Shown here: positions 1 to 11,119 of the stretch, piece by piece
Numbering within the stretch: position 1 is the first letter of the stretch
How the letters are laid out: each line of letters starts with the position of its first letter
DNA from: Eutreptiella sp. 'Long Island Sound 2002'
Lineage: Eukaryota; Euglenozoa; Euglenophyceae; Eutreptiales; Eutreptiaceae
DNA: 64,000 bases
NCBI GenBank assembly: GCA_964036045.1
Contig: OZ038386.1
Location: 19,058,225-19,122,224, forward strand
Direction of reading: 5' to 3'
Notes under the pieces: model-generated
Databases searched by the model: none
What the model was told of the DNA's origin: nothing
What the model saw: the letters and a program-made list of their open reading frames with translations, nothing else
Position numbers and translations under genes: made by a program

Positions 1-840
1 CCCCCAAATTTTGGTGCCTTGTGTCCCGCTGCGGGAACCACAGTCCTTGGGATACACAGCGGATTCACAAAAAAAACTTGTGGGATACACAAAATCATTT
101 TTTTGGGGATACACAAGATGCCAAGAGCAATTTTTTGGGATCTGCACCAGCACAAAGACTGATCCTGACATGCAATGCACGGACACCAGCACCTCCCTAC
201 AGAAGAACAATGTCAGCTGCCGACCCAGGGAGCAACAAATGGCCCGGATTGCGCAAAAAGTTTCCGAAAATTTCCGCACCAATCTGAAAAAAGAAACCCC
301 CCCCGAAATTTTCCCGTGCCGAAATACCCCCCCCCCCCCTGTAAACCCACGGTGGCATGAGGCGAAGATACGGAAACACACATGTTACAACCACCACCAG
401 CATGTTCAAGTCAAGTCCGATATGCCCGGGTGGCAGCCAAACAGGTGTGGAGGGGGGCTTCCAGAAGACTGACCTTGTTCAACAAAGCCGTCCACCAGGA
501 GCTCCAGCAGCAAGTCCCACAGCAAAAAAGTGGAACAAGAATGGCTCCACCACCCAAAAGCACGACTGTAAGCTCAACCCCCCGCCGCCCTGGGTTTGTT
601 TTGGTGAGTGGGGAGCACACGGAGCCTTTCCCTGCCTTGAGCGAAGGCATCCTGGAGGGCCCCTTACGCAAGCAAACAATGGGCCATGCGCTATGTTCGT
701 AGCGACAGGCTTTGAACTCGCATTGTCAGCACGGCGATCAGTGATCGCTGGAAAACATTTCGTCGACGTTTTTTTTTTAAAATGCTGACATTTGGCGGTT
801 GCAACTTTGTGTACATCAGTTGTTGTAGAATGCAGCACCC
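1..840. other. Non-coding stretch with homopolymer tracts
   Basis: Only short overlapping open frames lie here, on both strands, and none has recognisable protein character. The stretch contains C-runs near 298-304 and 327-338 and several A/T-runs. I see no gene, RNA or complete repeat unit. Confidence 0.5.
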
Positions 841-861
841 CTCCCAACAAGGGGGGGGAAA

Positions 862-955
862 TTATGCACATGCATAATTGTGCATAATTTTGCATAATTC
901 ACAATTGGGCCAAATTGCATAATCGTGCATAATTGTGCATAATTGTGCATAATGG
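862..955. repeat. TGCATAAT octamer array, left copy
   Basis: Repeated TGCATAAT words separated by one to three bases (TG or TT) plus a short unique spacer. A second array of the same word lies at 4072-4126 in the opposite position of the proposed element. Confidence 0.75.
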
Positions 956-1095
956 TCTGCTCCACTCTTGTCCAATGCAGTTTGTTGTTGTGTTTATCAT
1001 GGACAATTTTGTCAAGCAAAATGCACCTGCACATGCTTCCACTGCTGAAGATGTTTTGCTGGACGATGAAATTCTTCCACCGTCTGAAAATGGTG

Positions 1096-1376
1096 TATGT
1101 TGTAATTCGTGTGAAATTTTTTTTTTTGCGGTAAATGCGTGTAACAAAAAAATCGTCTAGTCGTGTAATTTTTTTTTGCGGTAAGTCGTGTAAGCCGGTC
1201 ACACACATTACTGCAAAAAAAAAATTACACAACGTGACGATTTTTTTGTTACACGCATTTACTGCAAAAAAAAAATTACACGACTTACCGCAAAAAAAAA
1301 TTACACAATGTGACAATTTTTTCCTACACGCGTTTACCGCAAAAATAAAAAAATTACATGACCTTACCGCAAAGAA
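1096..1376. repeat. TTACCGC/A-run/TTACACG repeat, head-to-head
   Basis: A unit of roughly 26-29 bp with the core TTACCGC, then 8-10 A, then TTACACG. Copies at 1096-1195 are on one strand and copies at 1205-1376 on the other, so the array folds on itself as an imperfect inverted repeat. The related array at 3738-3905 has the single orientation expected of the mirrored end. Confidence 0.75.
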
Positions 1377-1388
1377 GCAATTACCAAT

Positions 1389-2433
1389 TTTACTGAAAAT
1401 GCATGCATGTAGGCGATGTGCCCACCTGTGGCCACGTAGTGGCCGCTAGGCCTATGTAGCCCGTGCCATGGGCCCTCCGAAAGCCCCAAAATTGTTGTTG
1501 TGTAGGCTATTTAGTGGCACCTGAAAATTTTTTTACATTTCGACTTTTTCCGAAACCCTTCTGTTGCCCCTAGGTTGGGTTTGGGTGATCATTTGGTGAC
1601 AATATGGGTACTTGAGCGCCCATGGGGACCCACGTAGTGGCCACTGGGCCCATCTAGCCCGAGCCATGGGCCCCCCAAAAGCTTCGAAATTGCTGTTTGT
1701 AGGTGGTTCAATGGCATTTGGTGTGTGCACAAACTGCTTCAGCAGTTTTTCACCCTCTACAGGTCAAAAATGGAAAATTTTGCAATTTTTTTTTGATATT
1801 GTGACCACTCACAATGATGAAATATGCTATGCAAAGCATGTTTTAGCCCCTCTTTATGTGGTTTTCACCCTATTTGGGTGTTGTGGGGGGGTGGGTCCCA
1901 AGGGGGCCAGGGCACAACCTGCTTATGCGGTTTTCCAGCCTCGGCAACTCAAAAATGGAAATTTCCAAAACTGTTTTTTTTTATATTCTTATCATCCAAA
2001 ATGATCAAATATCCTATGTAAAGCATGTTTTAGCCCCTCTTTATGTGTTTTTCACCCTATTTGGGTGTTTGGGGGGGGGGGGGGGGGCTCCCAAGGGGGC
2101 CGGGGCACAACCTGCTTTTGCAGTTTTCCGGCCTCGGCAGCTCAAAAATGGAAATTTCCGAAACTGATATTTTTGATATTTTGACAATCCAAAATGATCA
2201 AATATCCTATGTAAAGCATGTTTTAGCCCCTCTTTATGTGTTTTTCACCTTATTTGGGTTTCGGGGGGGGGGGGGGGGGTCCCCAAGGGCTTGGGGCACA
2301 ACCTGCAAATGTCGTTTTATAGCCTCGGCAGCTCAAAAATGGTCGTTCCTCTCCCCTCTTCGAGGTGCCTTGCCGAAGGCAATATAATTTTACTGAAAAT
2401 GCATGCCAATAGGCGATGTTCCCACCTGTGGGC
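1389..2433 (+). repeat. 45-bp direct repeat pair flanking a tandem block
   Basis: A segment at about 1389-1432 beginning TTTACTGAAAATGCATGC and including GGCGATGTNCCCACCTGTGG recurs at about 2389-2433 with few differences. The two copies bracket the 190-bp tandem block. Within 1432-1720 there is also a diverged repeat of a roughly 180-bp unit built around the phrase GCCATGGGCCC. Confidence 0.55.
1764..2341 (+). repeat. Three-unit tandem repeat, about 190 bp
   Basis: Units begin with TCAAAAATGG at 1764, 1949 and 2142, and a partial unit begins at 2332, giving spacings of 185, 193 and 190 bp. Each unit contains the phrases AAAGCATGTTTTAGCCCCTC and GGGCACAACCTGC, and a central G-run whose length changes between units. 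The open frames through it are low-complexity products of the repeat. Confidence 0.85.
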
Positions 2434-2606
2434 CCCTTCTGATTTTTTCCCCGCGCTTGGCGTTGGGGACCCCTGAGAATGCAGGGGTGACGTAGCACTT
2501 CGGCTCTCTTCTGGGCCCCCGAGAAGGTAGGGGTGAGGTAGCCACGTCTGATTTTGTCCCTATGTGCAGGGCGGTCCTTAAGGAACCAGATTTTTTTTTT
2601 CTTAAG

Positions 2607-2729
2607 GTTTGGTTGGGGACTCGCAATCCACGCTTTGTTGTGTGGCCCCTTGAGTTGGGGCTAGGGACTCTCAATCCACGCCTTGTTGTGTGGCCTCTTG
2701 AGTTGGGGACAAGGACTCGCAATCCACGC
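2607..2729 (+). repeat. Short tandem repeat, about 53 bp, 2-3 copies
   Basis: The phrase CAATCCACGC followed by TTGTTGTGTGGCC and TTGAGTTGGGG recurs at about 2627, 2674 and 2720. No coding function is suggested. Confidence 0.6.
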
Positions 2730-2951
2730 ACTTGATGGCCATGAGGAAGCTTTCGCCAACCAACAAGGACCGCCTTGGGATTCCAAACGGACGGTTGGTC
2801 TTGTGGTTTTCAAAGCTTGAACATCGCGAAGCTGGTGGTGGAGCACCGGGGTACTTTTTCCGATGTACCCCTCATCCCAATGGGTGCCGGTTTGGTGGAC
2901 TATGTGCTCAGCATTGTTAACACTGATCGTGCTATGCGGGCCGTTGAAGCG

Positions 2952-3338
2952 CCCTATGGACCTATGGGGGCCTGTGGGGACCTATGGGGACCTATGGGGG
3001 CTTGTGGGGGCCTATGGGGGCTTGTGGGGACCTATGGGGGCCTATGGGGACCTGTGGGGACCTATGGGGGCCGTGGGCACCTATGGGGACCTATCGGGGC
3101 CTATGGGGGCCTATGGGGACCTATTGGCACCTATGGGAACCTATGGGCACCTATGGGGGCCTATGGGGACTCATTGGCATCTATGGCGACCTTTGGGGAC
3201 CCATTGGCACCTACGGGGACCTCTAGGGGCCTATGGGCACCTATGGGGGCCTATGGAGACCTATGGGGGCCTATGGGGACCTTTGGGGACCCATTGGCAC
3301 CTATGGGGACCTATCGGGGCCTATGGGGACCTATGGGG
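2952..3338 (+). repeat. GGGGACCTAT 10-bp minisatellite
   Basis: About 39 imperfect copies of a 10-bp unit, GGGGACCTAT or GGGGGCCTAT, with occasional ATTGGCACCT variants. Because 10 is not a multiple of three, every forward frame reads a repeating glycine/tryptophan/methionine/tyrosine peptide. The long open frames over it (for example 2775-3401) are by-products of the repeat. Confidence 0.9.
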
Positions 3339-3737
3339 TGGGGGGCATCAACTTTTTGCACACCCATTTTGACACCCCCCCCCCCTTCCTCCAAGCATTA
3401 GATCTATATGAGACATATCACACATCTTGTTGTATACACTGCAAAAACAACATGCCACATCAAACATCAGACATCAGACCTTATACACAATCCTGCCATG
3501 GCCCTGTGAGGACTCTTTTCTTGGGCCTGATTTTGTGTCTAGTGCCAATGACTCCATGTGAAACTATGTTATATTGGCCGAGTCCCAACTAATTGGTGGC
3601 CACGCAGAGTACTATGTGCTTTGTGGACCCAGCGTCTCATCGTTAAGGTCGCTATGGGGTGCCATACGGAACCGGCAGCTGTACATGTTACGCATGTATT
3701 GCAAAGGTTGCATTTTTTTCAATTTTTCAATTTTCTT

Positions 3738-3905
3738 CATAATTTACACGACTTACCGCAAAAAAAAATTACACGCCCTTACCGCAAAAAAAAATAATTC
3801 AATTTTTTTTTATAATTTACACGACTTAGCGCAAAAAAAAATTACACGCATTTACCGCAAAAAAAAATTACACGACTAGACAATTTTTCGTACACGACTT
3901 ACATT
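3738..3905 (+). repeat. TTACCGC/A-run/TTACACG repeat, right copy
   Basis: About five copies of the same unit as at 1096-1376, all reading TTACCGC-A(n)-TTACACG on the plus strand. The array ends close to a CTGAAAATG phrase that is also present beside the left array, which supports common ancestry of the two ends. Confidence 0.7.
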
Positions 3906-4071
3906 TTTCACCTGAAAATGAGGGAGAGCAAGGTGATTTTCTGACCAAAATAGGCATGAATGGCTGCTGCAGATTTCACTGTGCTGTCTGTTTGTGGGGG
4001 ATCGCAATCCCAGGTTCCCTCTTGTTTGCAATCCCTGTGTGTCTTCGTTGCAATGCAGCCCGCATAGCCGT

Positions 4072-4126
4072 GCATAATTTTGCATAATTGTGCATAATTG
4101 TGCATAATTGTGCATTGCATAATCCA
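4072..4126. repeat. TGCATAAT octamer array, right copy
   Basis: Five or six TGCATAAT words in tandem. It is the counterpart of the array at 862-955. Confidence 0.75.
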
Positions 4127-4169
4127 AGGCCCCTGCGTGCATAAAATCCCCCCCCCCCCTGACAACAGA

Positions 4170-7100
4170 ATATGCAAGTGTTTTCAATGGCGTGTTCTTA
4201 TTTGGTGCCTGTTCTGATTCGGAGATCACTCGCTTTCCGCACAAGGAAAAGGCGATTGTTTGTGTCCTAGGGGCACTCAAATGCAGTGTGTTTTCTTATT
4301 TTTGACCGATACATCAGAGGGAAGCAACCCCTACGAAGTAAATCGGAGCATATCTTTGGAGCACCAATTCGATATCCCACGGAGTAATTGGTCGGGTGTT
4401 CAAGATCAGAAGGGAAGCAAGTTGATGGCATGGGAGGCGCACACGTTGCATGTGCCATATTCGGGCCTCTACCAAGGCACCTGGCACTGCCGTGCGAGAT
4501 GCTGGTCAGGATGAAGCGGATGTTTGCGCTTTGTGCACTCAAAAGGGCAACACCACATCTTGTGGCGACTGCGATGCGGGGTAATACTGAGCTAACTACT
4601 GGGACATTTGCCAAGACGGTGTGCACGGCACACGTAAGGCAGGCATTCCCCGAGGGGCCGCAGGTTTGCCAGCCTCATCGACAGGATTGGTATCAGAGCA
4701 CTTCCAATGCACAATTTTATCCAAGGAAAACTTTTTCATTGGACAAATAGGCTGTCTTCCATTCCATGCCACCCTTGGGGACAGGTCATCCTCAAGCCCC
4801 GTTCGTTTGGAAGGGCACGGAGAGCACCTTGACCGGGTCACTACGAAGCAGCGCACGCGCGCACCCACCACCAGACCTCAGACCATACATATGGTCTGAG
4901 CAGTCCACATTGGCTCATACCTCTACCCCCCCCCCCCCCAACTCTTGCCCCGGGGCTCCACCCACACCTTCGCCTCGTTAGGCTGTACCCCCCCCCCCCT
5001 GCCCTGATGCCATGCTGCTGCCCATCTTTTCCCAGAGTCGCCTGGCAGCGCGCCCCCAGTTGTCAGCACTCCAGGCCCCCCAGCCCCTTCCGGCGGGGAG
5101 ACGCTTACCCCCCAGGAGAGTGCCCGCGAGGGCGCGCGGCCCAATGACCCCGACTCGCCAAGCACGGGGCGCGGCAAGGGGGCTGCAGAGCACCAGAGTG
5201 AGACGCTGCATGAGGAGGCAGTGGGGATCGCGACTGCGGCTTCAGAACAGGGGGAGTCGGTGTGATGTGCCTCGCGGGGCAGGGCCAAGGGACGGGGGAG
5301 GGGGGGCTGCGGCGGACAGGCCCCCCTCCTGTGATGCGGGGGTGACGGTCGTGGCGGTGCTGATGGGACAGGCCGTTTCTGAGGGGGCCATACGCGTCTC
5401 GTTTCGTGTTCTGCACAAAACTGTTGACCCGATCCAAGTGAATTCGGGCCCTGGCCAACGAACCATTTGTCTAGCAGATTGTCTGTTTGCCAGACCAACG
5501 GACTGTCTCGCCAAGCGACCGTTTGCCGGGGTGACCAACTATTTGTCGGGCCAACCGTTGATATCCCCGGTCCAGCGGCTGCTGGGGCCTGTTGGCAGCT
5601 CATCACAGACCGCTGGAGTGTTCGTGTAGTATTTTCATATTTCATATTTCACTGGGCCGTCCTGTCATCGGGTTGCCCTGGACAGACGGAGGAGTGACCC
5701 GTACGCCATGTTAATTTATGGTCCTCAGTGGGCGCGAAGGCGCGGAGTGCTCAGCGATCAAAGGGGTGTTGCGAGGACACAACGTCGGAACCATAAGCGC
5801 CACATGGACCCGCGACAGCCCGACACGTCAGCCATGACACCCAGGCCACGCGCTTCATTAGAACATGGCACGTCCCGTGAAACTGCATTCCCTATGTTTA
5901 ACATGAACTCGTCATGCTCGTATCATTGTGATGTACAACATTTTTTTGGGGTCGTTCTAACCTGTTCAACAGGAGGTTCCCGTTTCAGGCCTGCTTGCAG
6001 CTGAGGGCCGCGGGCAGTATAGTATTAAAGTGGCTCCAGCTCAGGCTCTCTCACTGCAACCTCAACACCTGCATTCACCGACAACACGGGGGGGCAGCAC
6101 CCAGGGCAGCACGGCCAGTGCTGCGTTGAAGGCCCTGCTTGCGCACTGTCCACGGCCACCAATCCTCGCTCCCAGCCCCACATCCTGCACCCAGCAGACG
6201 TAATCCTTCGTCATAGGAACAGGGGGGGATCCATTACTCTTTGATGCGGGCCAATCACTGGGCCTCTGCATCGCGAATCGAGGGACTTGCGGACCACCAG
6301 GTGCAAGGTCTTGTGTCGAAAGCCCTGTGGGTGCTCCCCATACGTACTCAGTAACCCTCCTTCCCCATGCGCAGCAGGGGCGCTCCACGCCTCCCCACGG
6401 GCTTCTAGGGTGCCCACTTATTCCTGAACTGTCTGACCTGTATCCTGCATATGGAATGACATTGATAATACACAAAGATATGCCAAGCAACACTCAATGT
6501 CAAGCAATAATCTCACCAGTGTGTTGCAATCGTGGCAGAGGCATGGCAGTATCGCATTATGCCCATGAAGGGTTCATTGGGCAGAGGGTCCAGCCCCAAT
6601 CAATGCACTGTGAACAAACCGCACCCCCCATTTCAAAAATCTGAAACCAGTGAATTAATGGAGGCTGGGTCCATAGAAAGCAACATGCGTGCCAAAGTTC
6701 GCATTTGTGTCGAGTTTCAACAACTCCTGATGAGAGGGTACCGTGCCTGTCCCATTCGCTCAATCTCTGACCAACAGCCACATTCATTCACAAATTCTTG
6801 ACTCGTCACCAATCTGGCCCGGATTAATTCCCATGATAATGTTGGTGCTTTTGGTTCACGCCAGTGTTGGGGCCCTGGGTTGGAATCCTTCGGCTATGTG
6901 TTATATGAGCCCCAATTTTTCAACCAATCGAACAAGTTTTCTTTGACAGCCTTTGCAAGGACCTCAGGGGTTCCAGATCAAAGCCATTTTCCCCAGCCGT
7001 TTAATCACCCATTTTGAACCCATTTTGGCCTCTCATTGGGTGCGCAAGTCAAAGGGGCTTTCCAGATGTTCATTCACAGCTTGCGCACAGTGGTTTTGTT

Positions 7101-8120
7101 TCATTGTTTCATCATTGAACTGCAGTTCAGTATTGGATGGGTCTACAAGATCATCATTTCCCCGCCCTGGATGCATACATGCATATTCAAGGGAAACATT
7201 TACAACTGTATTCTTGCAGCCTGCAATTCTAACCCTGATCCACCGTGCGTGGGCCCCTATGTACTAAACCAGAAATATCAGAAGAAACCAGTTAGTGAAG
7301 CATTGGGGATTTGCTCACAGCCAGCACTCTTTGCGGTGGCCTGAATATTTCCCCGCCAACGCTGGATTCTAGGTCCTCAGAGGCCGCGACAGAGGTCCTG
7401 TATTTTTTTTTTTGGATGCGGATACTTTTTTTAGAGGTTGTATTTTTTTTTTTAGCTCCCCTCCCAACCCCCTTTGTCTTTGACCCCGGGGATGGAGGGG
7501 ATGCACAGTGCAGGAAACCCCCATTGTCTCAGATATGGGTTGTCTGAAATGCAATAGGCGTATGTACCATATTAGTTTGGCACCCAATTTAATTTGGTAC
7601 CCAATGTAAAGATGCACTGAGGCACAACGCTTTGGTATCAAATTGCACGTCCCCTGTGCCATAGTTTGATGTCTAAATGACCAAAGATATTGTCCGTGAG
7701 GGGTGATAGAATTAACAGCTCCTCTGTGCTATCCACTGCAATATCTTTGCATGACACCACAATTCTGCATAACACATCAAACAAATATTTGTCTTCATTC
7801 TTCAGCTGACGTTTTTTAGATTCTCATAAGGCTTTGAGGTGATGGAACACAGTAATTTCACACCACCCATAAGAAAGCATGAGTGAATGCAATTTCGATG
7901 AGGACTGTTAAATATGATGATACAGCTCAGGCGAATAGATGCTTTTACATGGCATGACAAAAATGTACCGTCGCAAACTGTAGAGTCTGCAGAGTCCGCT
8001 GAGCAGCTGCAGTGAAGTAAAAAAGAAATGGAGAATTATTTTAATTTATAATTTTTTGTGATTGTTATGAATTTTGCAACAGGCATTGGTGTGATGGGAC
8101 ACGCACCGATCAAACTCTTT
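4170..8120. other. No supported gene; scattered open frames
   Basis: The longest frames (4923-5645 minus, 5012-5629 plus, 6062-6493 minus) have no recognisable motif, and the two around 5.3 kb overlap antiparallel in GC-rich DNA, as chance frames do. C-runs lie near 4927 and 4991. From about 6.5 kb the DNA becomes AT-richer, with more frequent stops. I see no RNA gene. Confidence 0.45.
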
Positions 8121-9355
8121 CTAAGTAAGGTTTGAAACCGGATTTTCAAGCATTAACCTATGTCCGTCAATGTTTTTTAGAAAATAATCGATAATGCTAA
8201 TTGTTATTTTCCAAAACAACCGATTCAATTCGATAGCACTCGGTGAAAATCACGCGTTCACCGCCGTTGCCGCAATAGCCATTTCCGAGTTTTGTTTCGA
8301 CAATTTCAGAAGATTTACAAGCTCAGATTCGGGTAATTTTCCACTTATAACAAAAACTACGTATCTATGTGCTCAGTTTCTGTTCCGCCTCCATTTATTA
8401 GTTTCCGAGCTCAACAAAAGAATCGAACCGAAATGGGTGCTGAAGTGACAGATGCATAGATGTTACCATCATTTAGTGATCCCCAAAGTCTGAGGTTTGA
8501 ACTCTTCATGAAATTCGAAAAATTGTCAAAACAAAATTCTGAAAATTGCCAATGCAGCAAAGCTGGCAACAACCGCAAGCAATCAGTTGTTTGGAATGCT
8601 TTGAAAAAAACAATCTGTTCGATGTGATTCTTTACTTTTTGAATTTTATCGGCAATGAAGCGGTTGGTGAAATCGATTCCGAGTTTTATCACCAAGTTTT
8701 TTAGATTCGCCGCGCCTTTGGGTTCGCTGGTTCCGAGCTTTGAGGATGCATGCAGCTTAGTTGTGTGATGGGCGGCTTAGTGCCCCTGCATTGTGGTTGT
8801 ACTGGTCTTTGTCGTGGCTGATGACCAGCGCTGACAGTTGCTTGTTACATAGCGGCTCAACGCTAAACGGGTCCGCCAACAAAGCACGCATATTTGCAAC
8901 AATAGTAGGTGAAGGCGGTGGTGTGTGCTCTTCATTACTGATGATTTCTGGTTGCTCATGGGGAAAATCCATGGTCTCAATCCCATCGATACTCCGAGCA
9001 ATGGGAACGGGATCCAAGCAGGGGTGCGTATCTATTTTCTAATCAAACCAAGCAACAGTTGCATTATTATCTTTTGAGAGGTGCCCACCTTGGTTCTACT
9101 GGGCAATACTTTGTTCTGCACTAGGACTTCATGCTTAATTGCTCTTTTTATTGAAACAAATCGAAGTTTTGATTTTACCCCCACGAAAATCCAAGCTGCT
9201 TGTAAAGCAAACAATCTCTAAACCAGATGTTCTAGATCTACACGGCAATGGCAATGATGGCACATGAACGCGATGGAGTGGTCTTATTTTTCGCTTGATT
9301 TGTTGTACCAGTTTTGGTCTTAACCAGGCCCTCATCAGCAGCAAGCTTTACGGGA
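8121..9355. other. AT-rich repeat-derived DNA
   Basis: The phrase TAAGGTTTGAAACCGG at about 8127 resembles the terminal repeat of the element at 9356-9770, and the following 100 bp (AATAATCG, TTATTTTCCAAA, CAACCG) resembles that element's interior. This is probably a diverged or partial copy of the same family. No gene is seen. Confidence 0.4.
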
Positions 9356-9770
9356 TAGGGTTTGGAACCGGTTTTACCAATTAATCATGAAAACCGGTTA
9401 TCGGCAATAATCGGAGGTTATTTTCCAAACAACCGGCACAACTGGTTGTTTTGAAAATAGATTTGAACCTTTTGCTTGGAATGGTTGCAAATTTTTGAGC
9501 TTCTTTTCGGCAATGCATTTTGTCCAATTTTTGCACTAAAAGAAGGCTTTGGTAGCAATACACGATGGTCGATGGTGAATTACAACTTCCGAGGTTGTTT
9601 TGATCACTGTGCTCCGACTTGTATGGGCGATGGCAAAATTTTGGTTAGTGAGGGCAATGAATCAAAAAGCTGGGTTATTTTGAAAACCATTCGTCGGCAA
9701 AACCGATTATTTTTGGAAACATAATTGTTAAAAACCAGCTATTTTCGAAGCTACCGGGTTCCAAACCTTA
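9356..9770. mobile_element. 415-bp inverted-repeat (MITE-like) element
   Basis: The left end reads TAGGGTTTGGAACCGG (9356-9371). The right end (9754-9770) reads CCGGGTTCCAAACCTTA, whose reverse complement TAAGGTTTGGAACCCGG matches the left end apart from a one-base shift and one substitution. The ends are bounded by TA, as expected for a Tc1/mariner-like TA duplication, though that assignment is inference. The interior is AT-rich with several AACCGG/CCGGTT words and encodes nothing. It is non-autonomous and would need a transposase supplied elsewhere. Confidence 0.6.
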
Positions 9771-10014
9771 ATACACAGGATTTATTTTCGCATGCTGAGG
9801 TTGGGCAGCTGATCTGCTGGGTTGCATAGATGGGACTTTCGCGGAATTCTAAAGACGGCCGACATGGAAGGGATGTCTTTGACCTGCCACAGATGCGAAC
9901 TTTTTTCTTCGCCATCTAGTTGCTCACGAAAGTCTTTGCTGTGACACGGTGCTCAGTCAATCGGTACGATTGCAGGAACTTGGATTGCTGTCTGCAAGGC
10001 TTTTTTGGTCACCT

Positions 10015-11070
10015 TCAACTGTGAGTCAATCTCGTGCAAACGGGCAATTCAAGTGGCACCAATCTGTGTCTTCTTTTCGGCATTTTTTTTACCATCTGTA
10101 CAATGTTCGGGTCCAATGCCCCAATTGGACGAGGTGTAAACATACTTCTCTTGCATTTCTCACGCACCATCACTTGTGTCAATGGCACCTTGCTTGAGTG
10201 CGTCAAGATTGGGCACACAATGTGTTGCAGCTTGTCGTTTGCCCCTGTGACCAACACTCTCTTGGTGTCTCTCTTAGTCTTCGAGTATGACATAGCGAAC
10301 TTGGAGATGTATTGCAATGGAGTCTCATCCATTGCAAACTGCCGGTCATCGGGATTTCTCAGTCCCATGAGACTCCATAATAACTTGGGTTGTCTACCAC
10401 ATCTTGATATGTTGATTGCCACCCATTCTCACGGATCAGGTCTTGTTCATTGGACTCCAAGCGGTCGCTAAGAATGTGCCTTGGAAACACACAGTGTAAA
10501 GCCAGTGTGCGTCGTGTATTGTGGCTCCTCTCTACTTTACATCTTCATAAACGTCGTTGGCTATTCTTTTGGCATGAAGTGCATTGTGCGTCGTGCTATG
10601 TGCGGTACTCTCTTCACAAGCGTCGTCGGCTACTTTGTTGGCAAGTGTCAAAGAGCGGGTGCTGCATGCTGCTGCTGTCTTGGTCACACATACCTACGCA
10701 AGCCAAAGCTATGCCGCTTCTTGGACCACTGTGCCCAACTCCAACTCATTTCAAAAATGTCGGAATCTGGTTTGCAAGTACGCACCACTTTTGCAGCCGG
10801 TGCCTGGATGACTTTGATGTCAAAGATGATTCCTTCAGCTTGATTTGTCTTGAACTACTCCAACATGTCTTTCCTCTCAAGTTTTGTTAGCAATCTAGGA
10901 GCTCCTTTGCGGCGCGCGTTGTCTCCTTTCGTCAGTTGGTTTGACCATGTGTACACGGTGATGAACGGAGAGCACCTGGCACCATACCGAAGGCAGAGAA
11001 CAAAGAATCTGTGAGCATGCCGCATCGCAAAATGTGTCGCGATGCACGGCAGAGGAGGCAAGGCACACAC
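10015..11070 (-). pseudogene. Decayed DDE-superfamily transposase
   Basis: The clearest part is the open frame at 10015-10422. It contains an (A/F)MDETPL motif followed by a basic segment and a VLVTGANDKLQHIVCPI-like beta-strand stretch. This order (DET-P, then a basic linker, then a VTV-like strand) is what the first catalytic aspartate region of pogo/Tigger-type DDE_1 transposases looks like. Upstream, 10733-11070 carries another protein-like frame interrupted by a TAG at 10855-10857, and 10535-10640 reads as a further fragment in a different frame. I cannot find the second aspartate block (DNAxxH). It is therefore a frame-broken, incomplete copy. Family assignment rests on motif shape alone. 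Confidence 0.5.
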
Positions 11071-11119
11071 TCACAGGCGCAAAACATTGTACGATGCATT
11101 GTCTAACAGTTTGGGTCAT

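Larger units (their letters stand above)
841..4166. mobile_element. Candidate 3.3-kb element with mirrored repeat-rich ends
   Basis: The left end reads, in order: a G-run followed by AAATTATGCAC, an array of TGCATAAT octamers (862-955), a unique stretch, then an array of the unit TTACCGCAAAAAAAAATTACACGAC-like spacing (1096-1376). The right end carries the same blocks in reverse order and opposite strand: the TTACCGC array (3738-3905), a unique stretch, TGCATAAT octamers (4072-4126), then ATTTTATGCAC beside a run of the same base pair (4140-4160). This mirror order suggests a transposable element with long, diverged inverted ends. The interior holds tandem arrays and no transposase that I can recognise. 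No target-site duplication was established, so the exact ends are approximate. It could instead be two independent copies of one repeat in opposite orientation. Confidence 0.4.

Noticed and set aside
2775-3401. 208-codon frame rich in Gly/Trp/Met/Tyr
   Set aside because: It is generated by the 10-bp GGGGACCTAT minisatellite. All three forward frames show the same peptide repeat, so there is no evidence of coding selection.
4923-5645. 240-codon minus and 205-codon plus frames overlapping antiparallel
   Set aside because: No recognisable motif on either strand. Mutual overlap in GC-rich DNA is typical of chance frames.
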